A stretch of DNA of 53,475 nt from CAZWRV01 sp964636325. GTDB taxonomy: Bacteria > Verrucomicrobiota > Lentisphaeria > Victivallales > GWF2-50-93. The stretch is taken from NCBI GenBank assembly GCA_964636325.1, contig CAZWRV010000040.1, forward strand, positions 1-53,475, written 5' to 3'. The notes beneath the pieces are model-generated. The model had not been told where the DNA came from. It saw only the letters and a program-made list of their open reading frames with translations, and did no database searches. The translations under genes were made by a program, and so were the position numbers. Below, in pieces: positions 41,556 to 49,812 of this stretch. Positions within the stretch are counted from its first letter, which is position 1; each line of letters starts with the position of its first letter.

Positions 41556-42879
41556 GGCTCTGAGCCACTTCTGGCGCCCCTGCTCGCAGATGAGGGACTA
41601 CGAAGTCTTCCCGCCCCTTGCTGTTGCCAGGGCGTCCGGTCCGTTCCTATACGCTTCCGACGGCCGGCGCATCATCGACGCCATCAGCTCCTGGTGGTGC
41701 AAGAGCCTCGGCCACGGCCATCCGCGCATCCGCAGGGCTGTCCAAAGGCAGATAAAAAGGTTCGAGCACGTCATCGCAGCAAACACGACCAGCGAAACGA
41801 TCGAAGAGCTTTCGGAGCGTCTGTCGCGGCTCATGCCCGGACTCGGAAAAGTCTTCTACGGCGGCGACGGCTCCACCGCCGTCGAAATAGCTTGCAAGAT
41901 GAGCCTCCAGTTCCACCGCCAGACCGGAAGTCCCGCCAGGAACAAGTTTATCTCCCTCGAGAACGGCTACCACGGGGAGACGGTCTTCACTCTTTCCCTC
42001 GGCGACTGCGGTCTGTATTCGGCTCCTTTCAAAAGCCTGGCTCGAAGCTGCCGCAAAATCATAAATCTGCCCTATGTTTCCGGAAAGGATGACCCGGGCT
42101 GGAGCAAAATGGATGGGAATTCCTGGGAGAATATAAAAATAAGGCTGGATGCCGAATCTGAAAAACTCGCAGCAATCGTCTTCGAGCCTGTTCTCCAGGG
42201 CGCAGGCGGAATGTTGATATACAGCCCCGATCTGCTGCGGAAATTGCGCGGATGGGCGGAAAAAAACAAAGTCCATCTGATTGCCGACGAGATCATGACC
42301 GGATTCGGCAGGACCGGCCGGATGCTTGCCTGTGAACACGCCGGAATCAGGCCGGACTTCATATGCCTATCCAAAGGCATGACCGCCGGCTGGGCTCCGA
42401 TGTCAGCAGTCCTGACATCATCAGAAATCTACGACGCATTCTATGGCGACTATCTCTCAGGCAAGGCTTTTCTGCATTCGAACACATACTGCGGATACGC
42501 GATAGGCGCCGCGGCGGCCCTCGAGGCCTTGAAGATTTACGAGGACGAAAAGATAATTGAAAGAGTCGACCGCGATGCCTGCGAACTTCGCGGAATGATG
42601 GAGAACATCGCCGCAGAAACCGGCGCCTTAAGAAATATAAGGTCGCTCGGTTTTGTCTGTGCCGCCGACCTGGTTGATCCCTCCAACGGCAGGCCCTACC
42701 CACGCGAGCGTCGGATCGGCTTCAGGTTCTTCACGGAGGCCGTCCGTCTCGGCGCCTTCCTCCGCCCTCTCGGCGACACCATCTACTTCCTCCCGCCGCT
42801 GAACATCTCTAAAGAGGCCCTCCACAAGATAGGCAAGATCGCACAGGATGCAGTCAGCATGGCAAGTCCGGGCAAATGA
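41506..42879 (+). CDS. bioA: adenosylmethionine-8-amino-7-oxononanoate aminotransferase
   Basis: Class III PLP aminotransferase BioA, 457 codons as listed. It makes 7,8-diaminopelargonate from 7-keto-8-aminopelargonate with SAM as amino donor (biotin pathway). Family blocks: 'HFWRPCSQMRDYEVFPPLAV', 'IDAISSWWCKSLGHGHPRI', 'SLENGYHGETVFTLSL', 'LIADEIMTGFGRTGRMLAC' and the PLP lysine K290 in 'CLSKGMTAGWAPM'. The ATG at 41506 overlaps the previous gene by 50 nt. Homology starts near residue 20, so a TTG at 41533 or CTG at 41560 may be the real start. No other biotin genes are in the window. Confidence 0.92.
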   Translation: MSSRRARGPLSPREQSKALSHFWRPCSQMRDYEVFPPLAVARASGPFLYASDGRRIIDAISSWWCKSLGHGHPRIRRAVQRQIKRFEHVIAANTTSETIEELSERLSRLMPGLGKVFYGGDGSTAVEIACKMSLQFHRQTGSPARNKFISLENGYHGETVFTLSLGDCGLYSAPFKSLARSCRKIINLPYVSGKDDPGWSKMDGNSWENIKIRLDAESEKLAAIVFEPVLQGAGGMLIYSPDLLRKLRGWAEKNKVHLIADEIMTGFGRTGRMLACEHAGIRPDFICLSKGMTAGWAPMSAVLTSSEIYDAFYGDYLSGKAFLHSNTYCGYAIGAAAALEALKIYEDEKIIERVDRDACELRGMMENIAAETGALRNIRSLGFVCAADLVDPSNGRPYPRERRIGFRFFTEAVRLGAFLRPLGDTIYFLPPLNISKEALHKIGKIAQDAVSMASPGK

Positions 42880-42978
42880 ACCCATCAATTTGAACCTATC
42901 TTAAAAAACGGTTGAGCTCGGCTCATCTCTCCACAATTTTCGACCGTTTCGGGCGTGGAGGGCGAAACCGAACCGTTT

Positions 42979-43151
42979 TAGTCCCTTACGGTGCGACTTG
43001 GAAAACGTTTTTACCAAAAGCAGTTTGCGCGCGGCGCGCGCAAGCAACATAACACAGCATTACTCGTATGCAAAGTTTGCCCTTTGCGCGCGGCGCGCGC
43101 AAGCTACCTGCGCGCCGCAAGGGCGCCTTTTTCCCTTAGGGAAAAACCTAG
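42979..43151. repeat. family C repeat, copy 3, with an insert
   Basis: Same ends as at 24113 (TAGTCCCTTACGGTGC to TTTTTCCCTTAGGGAAAAA plus CCTAG) and the same AAAACGTTTTT centre. A stretch with two GCGCGCGGCGCGCGCAAGC-like palindromes and CTAC ends, like family B feet, fills the middle. The segment 42880-42978 before it holds GGTTGAGCTCGGCTCA, a half of the palindrome at 43359. Confidence 0.8.
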
Positions 43152-43175
43152 GAGTTTTGAAATTGGCTCATCCAG

Positions 43176-43680
43176 CTATTTTTCATCTGTCCAGTCTTCA
43201 ACCTCGTAGCCTGCAAGCTTAGCCGCCGTGATAATATGGGATGGGACATGAATCATGAGTTGCGATATTCCGGCCTGGATCTCCTCTTTGGAGAATCTCC
43301 TCTGAAACTCGCCCATCTTTGTCGCGAACTTTGTCGTTATCTTTGTCGTCTTCCGGAGGGTTGAGCCAAGCTCAACCGCGGCTCAGCACGGCTTCGCCCT
43401 CCATCGAGTTTCTGTTCGACAGAACTGCGATATTCGCAGAGCACCACTCTCCGGAAACAAATGCAGTGCGACCAAAAAGGCTGCTTCTCCGTTCCAGTCA
43501 GTAAGATTTAATGCAATCTCGTCTGCCTTCAAAATTTGTTCTTCAGTCGAATTGACATCGATCAAAGCGGCAGTGATTGTCGAAGTGATAGCTGCAGGTA
43601 GTATTGAAGGATTCAAGTATTTAGCCCGCTCGCCAGCAAGTTCATGGAAAATGATGCGACCTTGGCTCGAAATGAATCGT
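43176..43680 (-). pseudogene. small protein gene broken by a repeat insertion
   Basis: Two pieces appear to come from one protein. Upstream (about 43665 to 43430): 'LAGERAKYLNPSILPAAIT', then 'LTDWNGEAAFLVALHLFPE'; its only start codon is a TTG. Downstream (43316-43176): a 46-codon frame 'FSKEEIQAGISQLMIHVPSH', then 'IITAAKLAGYEVEDWTDEK'. Between them lies about 115 nt holding the hairpin GGTTGAGC-CAA-GCTCAACC (43359-43377) and a family E-like flank (CTCCTCTGAAACTCGCC, about 43297-43313). A frame change also separates 'MDNNDRDNDDPHDSF' further upstream. The family is not recognised; it is scored as a decayed gene. Confidence 0.5.
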
Positions 43681-43716
43681 GGGGATCATCATTATCTCTA
43701 TCGTTGTTATCCATAC

Positions 43717-44106
43717 TCACCATACCACTTTTACTGCATCTGAATATTGTGTGAAGATTCTGTCGGAGCTTACGATTGTGAGGCTGTTGACGACTGCCGT
43801 TGCTATTATGATCCTGTCGAAAGGGTCGAGGTGGATGTCCGGAAGCTCGGACGCCCGCACTGCAATGTCCCTGGTAAGCGGTATGACGGTCAGAGAATAT
43901 TTCGAGCAGATTTCATCAGTCCATTTGTCCAACGACATCGGAAGGGAAAGCTTTTTCTTCTTCATTTTCTGGCCGACCTCCATGAAAGACACCGGCGATA
44001 CGGCGAGTGCGTCCGCATATTGTTCAATCAGCTTGAGGGCATTCTTTGTGAAGATCTTTCTGTCGCTTTCAAGCCAGAGCAGAGCGCAGGTATCAAGAAG
44101 TATCAT
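43717..44106 (-). CDS. PIN-domain toxin of a type II TA pair (VapC-like)
   Basis: 129-residue PIN ribonuclease. Acidic active-site residues are D5 ('MILLDTCALLWL'), E43 ('VSFMEVGQK'), D95 and D98 ('HLDPFDRIIIATA'). These toxins cut RNA, often tRNA or rRNA; the target here is unknown. The start overlaps the antitoxin stop by 4 nt (44103-44106). It is intact in length and motifs. The 'TCALLWL' and 'DPFDRIIIATA' spellings fit the branch usually paired with Phd-type antitoxins. Confidence 0.92.
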   Translation of the reverse strand: MILLDTCALLWLESDRKIFTKNALKLIEQYADALAVSPVSFMEVGQKMKKKKLSLPMSLDKWTDEICSKYSLTVIPLTRDIAVRASELPDIHLDPFDRIIIATAVVNSLTIVSSDRIFTQYSDAVKVVW

Positions 44107-44342
44107 CGGAAATCCTCCGGCAGTTCATCCTCGTCAAGCGGTTCCGTCGGATCATATTTGATGATCGCAGCCAGTTTCGCGCTGGGCTTTGGCAGGCCTC
44201 TTTTGCCGGCCTTTGGAACGGCATGGATTTCCGCCACGGGATGTCCGTTCCTGCAGACGAGGATGGTCTCCCCGTCCTTTTCAAGTTTTTCAAGCAGGCT
44301 TGAAAAATGCGTCTTCGCCTTATGCGTGTTGACAGTAATCAC
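44103..44342 (-). CDS. Phd/YefM-type antitoxin
   Basis: 79 residues. The N-terminal Phd/YefM DNA-binding fold is visible in 'VNTHKAKTHFSSLLEKLEKD' and 'ILVCRNGHPVAEI'. The C-terminal acidic tail ('DPTEPLDEDELPEDFR') should wrap the PIN toxin. It is first in the operon, with the toxin following by a 4-nt overlap. A palindrome over its promoter (44374-44390) is a likely self-repression site. Confidence 0.92.
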   Translation of the reverse strand: MITVNTHKAKTHFSSLLEKLEKDGETILVCRNGHPVAEIHAVPKAGKRGLPKPSAKLAAIIKYDPTEPLDEDELPEDFR

Positions 44343-44373
44343 GAAAAGCGTCCTTATCTTAGTCTACCTTAGT

Positions 44374-44407
44374 CCATTATTTTATAATGGTGTTTACCGT
44401 CTGTCAA
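44374..44407 (-). promoter_or_regulatory. promoter and operator of the Phd/PIN operon
   Basis: Minus strand: TTGACA (44407-44402), a 17-nt spacer, and TAAAAT (44384-44379). A perfect palindrome CCATTAT-TTT-ATAATGG (44374-44390) covers the -10, as expected for repression by the antitoxin or TA complex. Two direct CTTAGTC repeats lie just downstream (about 44358-44374). Confidence 0.65.
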
Positions 44408-44499
44408 GCTCAACGCTCTTGAAAGATCGTTTTCGAGGCTGATATTAACCGTCCAGATTTTTCCATGGAAATTCATAAGGCTTGAAGCCGGGTGATGCG

Positions 44500-45636
44500 A
44501 TGAAAAAATTCCTTGCTGTTCTTTTTATCCTGAGCGTTTTAATGTCTGCCTGCAAGAAGCAGCAGAGGCCCGAGGAGCCGCCGCCGTCGGTGACGGTCGT
44601 GAAGGTGGCCAAGGGCGACGTGGCCGCCACGACCGAGCTGATAGGCCAGGCGAAGGCCTACGACGAGGTGGACTTGGTGGCGCGGGTTCAGGGCTTCCTT
44701 GAAAAAATATCGTTCAAAGAAGGGAGCGCAGTCACGAAGGGGCAGGTGCTTTTCAAGATTGAGCAGGAGCAGTACGCGGCGCAGGTGAAGGCGTCGGAGG
44801 CCCTCCTTATGAGGATGCAGGCTACGCTGGCGAACGCCGAGGCCGACTTCAACCGCCAGAAGAAACTGCTCGAAAGCAACGTTGCGGCCCAGAAGGACTT
44901 CGACAAAGCCAACGCCTACTACCTGGAGTCCAAGGCGGGCGTGCTGGCTGCCGAGGCGTCTCTCGAGCAGGCCAAGTTGAACCTCGGCTACACCACCATC
45001 ACAGCGCCCTTCGACGGAAGGATCGGATTCTTCACTTACAGCGAGGGCAATCTGGTCGGGCCGAACAGCAAGAGGCTGGCCAACGTGGTGAAGTTCGATC
45101 CCATCAGGATACAGTTCAACATGAGCGAGGTGGATCTGGTGGAGATGCAGCTCAACAGGACGATAAAGCAGGACAATTCCGAAAGGGACAAATACACCAT
45201 CCTGATCCAGTTCCAGAACGGCGCCCTCTACGACAAGGAAGGAAAGATAAGCTTCGCCGACAACAAGGTGAACAGCTCGACCGGAACTATCCTTCTGGAG
45301 GCGCTGTTTCCAAATCCCGACCGTATCGTCGCCCCGGGGATGTATGTGAAGGTGCTGATCAGGGAGAAGGACAAGACTCCGGCACTGCTTATTCCGCAGT
45401 CGTCGATCCAGGAAAGCCAGCTCGGAAAGTTCGTCCTGACCGTGGGCGCGGACGGAAAGGTCGCCCAGAAGACAATCAAGACCGGTGTCAAGATCGGACC
45501 GTCTATACAGGTGACCGAGGGTCTCCAGGCCGGAGAAATGGTCATTGTCGAAGGCCTGCAGAAGGTCCGTTTCGACACCGCCGTCAGGGCAGTCGTAGAC
45601 GAGACATACGTGTTCGACAAGGAAGACGTGAAATAA
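44500..45636 (+). CDS. RND efflux periplasmic adaptor (AcrA/MexA family)
   Basis: Membrane fusion protein, about 378 aa from the ATG at 44500. A lipoprotein signal peptide ends 'LMSACKKQQ' (lipobox Cys about 18). Then come the first barrel/lipoyl half ('VDLVARVQGFLEKISFKEGS'), a coiled-coil hairpin ('LLMRMQATLANAEADFNRQK'), the second lipoyl half ('LGYTTITAPFDGRIGFFTYS'), a beta-barrel ('LEALFPNPDRIVAPGMYVKV') and the membrane-proximal domain. It links the RND pump to an outer-membrane channel. The pump gene follows 109 nt later. No TolC-like gene is in the window. Confidence 0.93.
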   Translation: MKKFLAVLFILSVLMSACKKQQRPEEPPPSVTVVKVAKGDVAATTELIGQAKAYDEVDLVARVQGFLEKISFKEGSAVTKGQVLFKIEQEQYAAQVKASEALLMRMQATLANAEADFNRQKKLLESNVAAQKDFDKANAYYLESKAGVLAAEASLEQAKLNLGYTTITAPFDGRIGFFTYSEGNLVGPNSKRLANVVKFDPIRIQFNMSEVDLVEMQLNRTIKQDNSERDKYTILIQFQNGALYDKEGKISFADNKVNSSTGTILLEALFPNPDRIVAPGMYVKVLIREKDKTPALLIPQSSIQESQLGKFVLTVGADGKVAQKTIKTGVKIGPSIQVTEGLQAGEMVIVEGLQKVRFDTAVRAVVDETYVFDKEDVK

Positions 45637-45718
45637 ATTCCAAGCACCAAATTCCAATAAGGGAATATCCAAGCCAAGAAAACACCATTTGGGATTTGGA
45701 GCTTGAGATTTGGAATTT
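45635..45718. repeat. AT-rich inverted repeat between adaptor and pump genes
   Basis: AAATTCCAAG at the left end and TTTGGAATTT at the right form an inverted repeat. Between them are further CCAAATTCCAA and GGGATTTGGA segments that can pair. It overlaps the adaptor stop codon by two bases. It resembles a dispersed non-coding repeat type and may fold in the message between the two genes. Confidence 0.6.
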
Positions 45719-45745
45719 TAAAATAGCAGCGGGCTTAGATAATAG

Positions 45746-48700
45746 ATGATAAGCAAGTTCTTCATAGACCATCCTCGCTTCGCGTTCGTGATTTCGATAG
45801 TGATCATGATCGCGGGGCTGATATCCATCTTCAACCTGCCGGTGGCGCAGTATCCGAGCATCACGCCCTCGCAGATACAGATAACGGGCATGTTCCCCGG
45901 GGCGGACGCGGAGACGGTGCTCAAGACCGTGGTCGAGCCGATCGAGGCGCAGGTCAACGGTGTCAAAGGGATGATGTATATATCCTCGACCAGCTCGGAC
46001 GACGGGACAGCGATCATCACCGTGACGTTTCCGGCCGGAAGCGACGGCGACATAAACACGGTCAATGTGAAGAACAAGGTGAGCGTCGCCGAGCCGGTGC
46101 TGCCTCCGGAGGTGAAGGCCCAGGGCCTCATCGTCAAGGAGAAATCCAGCAACATACTGCTGGTTGTGACGCTCTACTCGCCGAAAGGCACATACGATCC
46201 GATCTTCCTGAGCAACTACGTCAACATCCACATCAAGGACGAGATCATGCGCATCTCCGGCGTGGGCGACACGTTCACGCTCGGGGCGGCCAGCTATTCG
46301 ATGCGCGTATGGCTGAATCCGGACAGGATGTCAGGCCTGGGGATCACTGCGGCCGACGTGATAAGCAAGATCAAGGAGCAGAACGTGCAGGTGTCGGCGG
46401 GGGCGATCGGCGATTCGCCGTGCCCCCCCGACCAGGCCTTCCGCTTCACGATACAAACGCAGGGCCGCTTCGATTCGGAGAAGCAGTTCGAAAATATAGT
46501 AATCAAGGCCATGCCGGACGGCAACAATGTGAAGCTCAAGGACATCGGGCGCGTAGAGCTCGGCGCCGAAAACTACAATTCCGAGGGCTACCTCAACAAC
46601 AATCCGGCCGCGCTGCTGGCAGTCTACCAGCTCCCGGAGGCGAACGGAATACAGATCGCAGAGGCGTGCAAGAAGCGCCTCGAGGAGCTTAAGGGCAACT
46701 TCCCTCCGGACCTGGAATACGGCATTCAATACGACACGACCAAGTTCATACGGGCGTCCATCGACGAGGTCGTGGTGACGCTGTTCGAGGCGGTGCTGCT
46801 CGTCATCCTGGTCACCTTCGTCTTCCTGCAGGGCTGGCGTTCGACGCTTGTGCCTACGATAGCCATCCCGGTTTCGCTGATCGGCACCTTTGCGGCGCTT
46901 TTCGCCCTAGGTTATTCCATTAACCTGATAACCCTTTTCGGCCTCATCCTTGCTATAGGCATAGTGGTCGACGACGCCATCATAGTCATCGAGAGCGTGA
47001 ACCATCTGATGAGTTCGGAGAAGCTGTCAGCCCGCGACGCCGCGAAGAAGACGATGGAGCAGGTGACGGGGCCGATAATCGCGACCACGCTTGTGCTTCT
47101 TGCGATGTTCATACCGGTCTGCTTCCTGCCCGGCATCACCGGCGAGATGTATCGTCAGTTCGGAGTGACCATCTCGGTCTCCGTGCTCATTTCCTGCATC
47201 AACGCGCTGACGCTCAGCCCCGCCCTATGCGCCACGCTCCTCAAGCCGGAGGTCGAAGGGGCCAGGAAGTTCTTCTTCTTCAGGTGGTTTGACGCCGCCT
47301 TCGAGTTCCTCACCAGAAGGTATTCCAGGATAGTCGGCTTCACGATCCGCAAGGCGTTCATAGTCATGGTCGCATACGCAGGGCTGATGTTCGCCAGCTA
47401 CAAGATCTACGGCATGCTACCGACGGGCTTCATCCCCAACGAGGATCAGGGCGCGTTCATGATCAACGTCCAGCTCCCAGAGGCATCGTCCCTGCCGCGG
47501 ACGACTAAGATCACCCGGCAGGTCTGCGACATCATGCTGGGCGTTCCGGGATCCGCTTACGCCCTTGCTACCACAGGATACAGCATCTTAACCTCGACCT
47601 CCGCCTCCAACAACGCGTTCGTCATCGGAGTCCTGGACGACTGGAAGAAGAGGGAAGCGCCGGAACTCGGCCAGGACGCCGTCATGAGGAAGTGCTACGG
47701 TAAGTTCATGGAGATACCGGGGGCGATGGTGATGCCGTTCAATGTCCCGGCGATTCCCGGGCTTGGAACCTCCGGCGGCTTCTCCTTCGTGGTTCAGGAC
47801 ACCGGCGGCACCGATCCGCAGAGGCTCTTCAATGCCATGAACAGCATAGTCTTCGAGGCGAACCAGCGGCCCGAGATCAAAGGCGCGTTCTCCACGTTCC
47901 GTGCGAGCGTGCCACGCATCTTCCTGAACTTCGACCGCGAGAAGGCGCTCAAGCTGGGCGTCTCGATCGACGAAATCAACTCCGTTCTGAAGGGACTGGC
48001 CGGCTACACATACATCAACGACTTCAACAAGTTCGGCAAGACATACAAGGTCGAGATGCAGGCGGACAAGAAATACCGCGCCGAGCTCGAGGACATCATG
48101 GGCCTGCACGTCAGGAACGACAAGGGCGAGATGGTCCCGATAAGCACGCTTGTCATACCCGCGACCCGTTTCGGCCCGCAGTACCTCAACAGATACAACC
48201 TCTTCCCGTCGGTCACTATCAATGGCAACGCAGCACCCGGCTTCAGCTCCGGCCAGGCAATGAAGGCAATGGAGGAGGTCGCGAAAAAGAACCTACCTGC
48301 AGGCATGAAATACGAGTGGACTGACATGTCCTACCAGGAGAAGCTGGCCGGCAACAAGGCGGCGATCATCTTCGGGATGGCCCTGCTCTTCATCTACCTC
48401 TTCCTGGTCGCCCAGTATGAGAGCTGGATGATTCCGCTGGCGGTGATGCTGTCCGTGCCGATAGCGTTCTTCGGCTCGCTCCTCTTCCTATGGCTGTGGA
48501 ACGTCGACAACAACATCTACACCCAGGTGGGCTTCGTCCTGCTCTTCGGGGTGGCGTGCAAGACGGCGATCCTGATCGTCGAGTTCGCCAAGGAGAGCCA
48601 TGAGAAGGGCATGGGCGTCGAGGAGGCGGCCGAGCACGCCGCGAAGCTCCGTTTCAGGGCCGTCCTGATGACTGCCGTCTCGTTCATACTCGGCGTCATC

Positions 48701-48886
48701 CCGCTGGTCGTCGCCGTCGGCGCCGGTGCGATCAGCCGCCGTTCCCTCGGCACCGTGGTCTTCGGCGGAATGCTCATCTCCTGCATCTTTGGAACCATCC
48801 TAATCCCCTCCTTCTTCGTGGTCATACAGAAGATGATCAACTTCTTCGGCAAAAAACCTGATCTTCCGCCTCAGAAAAGTTTCTGA
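45746..48886 (+). CDS. RND multidrug efflux permease (HAE1/AcrB family)
   Basis: 1046 residues, full length. Inner-membrane proton-driven pump with 12 TM helices and two large periplasmic loops. TM1 is 'FVISIVIMIAGLISIFNLPV'. The proton-relay acid pair is the DD of TM4 in 'LAIGIVVDDAIIVIESVNH'. 'PTIAIPVSLIGTFAALFALG' and the second-half 'SYQEKLAGNKAAIIFGMALL' are typical. It works with the adaptor gene just upstream and an unlinked outer-membrane channel. Substrates cannot be predicted. No regulator gene is adjacent. Confidence 0.95.
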   Translation: MISKFFIDHPRFAFVISIVIMIAGLISIFNLPVAQYPSITPSQIQITGMFPGADAETVLKTVVEPIEAQVNGVKGMMYISSTSSDDGTAIITVTFPAGSDGDINTVNVKNKVSVAEPVLPPEVKAQGLIVKEKSSNILLVVTLYSPKGTYDPIFLSNYVNIHIKDEIMRISGVGDTFTLGAASYSMRVWLNPDRMSGLGITAADVISKIKEQNVQVSAGAIGDSPCPPDQAFRFTIQTQGRFDSEKQFENIVIKAMPDGNNVKLKDIGRVELGAENYNSEGYLNNNPAALLAVYQLPEANGIQIAEACKKRLEELKGNFPPDLEYGIQYDTTKFIRASIDEVVVTLFEAVLLVILVTFVFLQGWRSTLVPTIAIPVSLIGTFAALFALGYSINLITLFGLILAIGIVVDDAIIVIESVNHLMSSEKLSARDAAKKTMEQVTGPIIATTLVLLAMFIPVCFLPGITGEMYRQFGVTISVSVLISCINALTLSPALCATLLKPEVEGARKFFFFRWFDAAFEFLTRRYSRIVGFTIRKAFIVMVAYAGLMFASYKIYGMLPTGFIPNEDQGAFMINVQLPEASSLPRTTKITRQVCDIMLGVPGSAYALATTGYSILTSTSASNNAFVIGVLDDWKKREAPELGQDAVMRKCYGKFMEIPGAMVMPFNVPAIPGLGTSGGFSFVVQDTGGTDPQRLFNAMNSIVFEANQRPEIKGAFSTFRASVPRIFLNFDREKALKLGVSIDEINSVLKGLAGYTYINDFNKFGKTYKVEMQADKKYRAELEDIMGLHVRNDKGEMVPISTLVIPATRFGPQYLNRYNLFPSVTINGNAAPGFSSGQAMKAMEEVAKKNLPAGMKYEWTDMSYQEKLAGNKAAIIFGMALLFIYLFLVAQYESWMIPLAVMLSVPIAFFGSLLFLWLWNVDNNIYTQVGFVLLFGVACKTAILIVEFAKESHEKGMGVEEAAEHAAKLRFRAVLMTAVSFILGVIPLVVAVGAGAISRRSLGTVVFGGMLISCIFGTILIPSFFVVIQKMINFFGKKPDLPPQKSF

Positions 48887-48908
48887 GTCGCTGAGTCATG
48901 CTTGGGCG

Positions 48909-49091
48909 TTGATAACAATGAAATGTCCTGTCCTGGTCAATTCTTTGGTCTTTGAACTTCGAGGGCCTGTCGGCGGACAGACAAAGTTCAGGATTGTTAT
49001 CCGGGAAGGTATTTTTCTCCCGACCTCGATCTACAGGTCGGCCAAGTTGAATCGAGCGATTCTGGAATGGTATGGGAATCAAATTAATTAG
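48909..49091 (+). CDS. small hypothetical protein
   Basis: 60 codons between the pump and a TA pair. It reads 'FELRGPVGGQTKFRIVIREG' and ends 'LNRAILEWYGNQIN'. No Shine-Dalgarno, signal or known motif. It may be a real small gene or the tail of a lost one; the choice rests only on a plausible amino-acid mix. Confidence 0.3.
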   Translation: MITMKCPVLVNSLVFELRGPVGGQTKFRIVIREGIFLPTSIYRSAKLNRAILEWYGNQIN

Positions 49092-49105
49092 ATCCATCTT
49101 GTCAG

Positions 49106-49135
49106 TAATGTATTCTAATGTATTGTAATATATTC
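49106..49135. promoter_or_regulatory. three 10-bp direct repeats, likely RHH operator
   Basis: TAATGTATTC, TAATGTATTG and TAATATATTC follow each other exactly every 10 bp, one helical turn, about 40 nt before the ribbon-helix-helix antitoxin gene. RHH dimers bind such phased repeats side by side, so this is probably the self-repression site, overlapping an A+T-rich promoter. Confidence 0.55.
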
Positions 49136-49171
49136 ATTTAGAATATTCATCAATACATGGGGGTATGAACG

Positions 49172-49411
49172 ATGAGCAGGACAGTGACGCTGCGGATAGG
49201 CGACGGCGCCTACAAGATATTCCGGGCCATAGCCGAGCGTGAGAACCGACCTCTTTCTAACTTCATAGAGACGGCGGCTCTCCGATATGTCCAGGATCAC
49301 GAGATGGCCGACGAATTCGAGATGAACGAAATCTCAGGGAACAAGGTGCTTCTTTCAAGCCTGAAGCGAGGTTCGGCGGACGCCAAGGCTAGGAGGGGGC
49401 GCTTTGTCTGA
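49172..49411 (+). CDS. ribbon-helix-helix antitoxin
   Basis: 79 residues. The N-terminal RHH fold is 'TVTLRIGDGAYKIFRAIAE', followed by 'RPLSNFIETAALRYVQDH'. The acidic linker ('MADEFEMNEISGN') and basic tail would bind and neutralise the toxin encoded next. Its stop overlaps the toxin start by 8 nt. Three phased 10-bp repeats upstream fit autoregulation. Confidence 0.85.
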   Translation: MSRTVTLRIGDGAYKIFRAIAERENRPLSNFIETAALRYVQDHEMADEFEMNEISGNKVLLSSLKRGSADAKARRGRFV

Positions 49412-49682
49412 ATATCGCATATTCGAGACCGACGAGTTGGCAAGATCCCTGGCTAAGCTTGAAAGAAGGGACGCCGAATTTATTGGCGGCAAGCTTGCTT
49501 CATATGTCTATCCTCAGCTCAGGCAGATGCCTTTCTACGGGCCGAACATAAAAAAGCTGCGCGGCTTCGACCCTGAAACATGGAGATACAGGATCGGAAA
49601 CTTCCGTATCTTCTTCCAGGTTGAAGAAAAAGAAAAAATAGTTTTCATCCTTACTGTAGAAAAACGCAAGGATGCTTATTGA
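49404..49682 (+). CDS. RelE/ParE-superfamily toxin
   Basis: 92 residues starting at TTG 49404, which overlaps the antitoxin end. Family features are 'KLRGFDPETWRYRIGNFRIF', then 'FQVEEKEKIVFILTVEKRKD', the strand pair with basic residues used by RelE-type mRNA interferases, and the C-terminal K-R-K-D. A ParE-type gyrase poison cannot be excluded from sequence. Complete in length. Confidence 0.85.
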   Translation: MSEYRIFETDELARSLAKLERRDAEFIGGKLASYVYPQLRQMPFYGPNIKKLRGFDPETWRYRIGNFRIFFQVEEKEKIVFILTVEKRKDAY

Positions 49683-49812
49683 ACGACTAGCTTGGATTAT
49701 AAAAAATATTTCAACCTCTCACAAAGGCACTAAGCCACGAAGAAACGGCATAATATGAATTTCACCATAGAGACACCGGGAATCGCGGAGAAAAAAATTC
49801 AGCGGAGGAAGA

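Noticed and set aside
44539..45672. 377-codon minus-strand ORF opposite the RND adaptor
   Set aside because: Antisense shadow with Leu/His/Val-rich composition and no domain.
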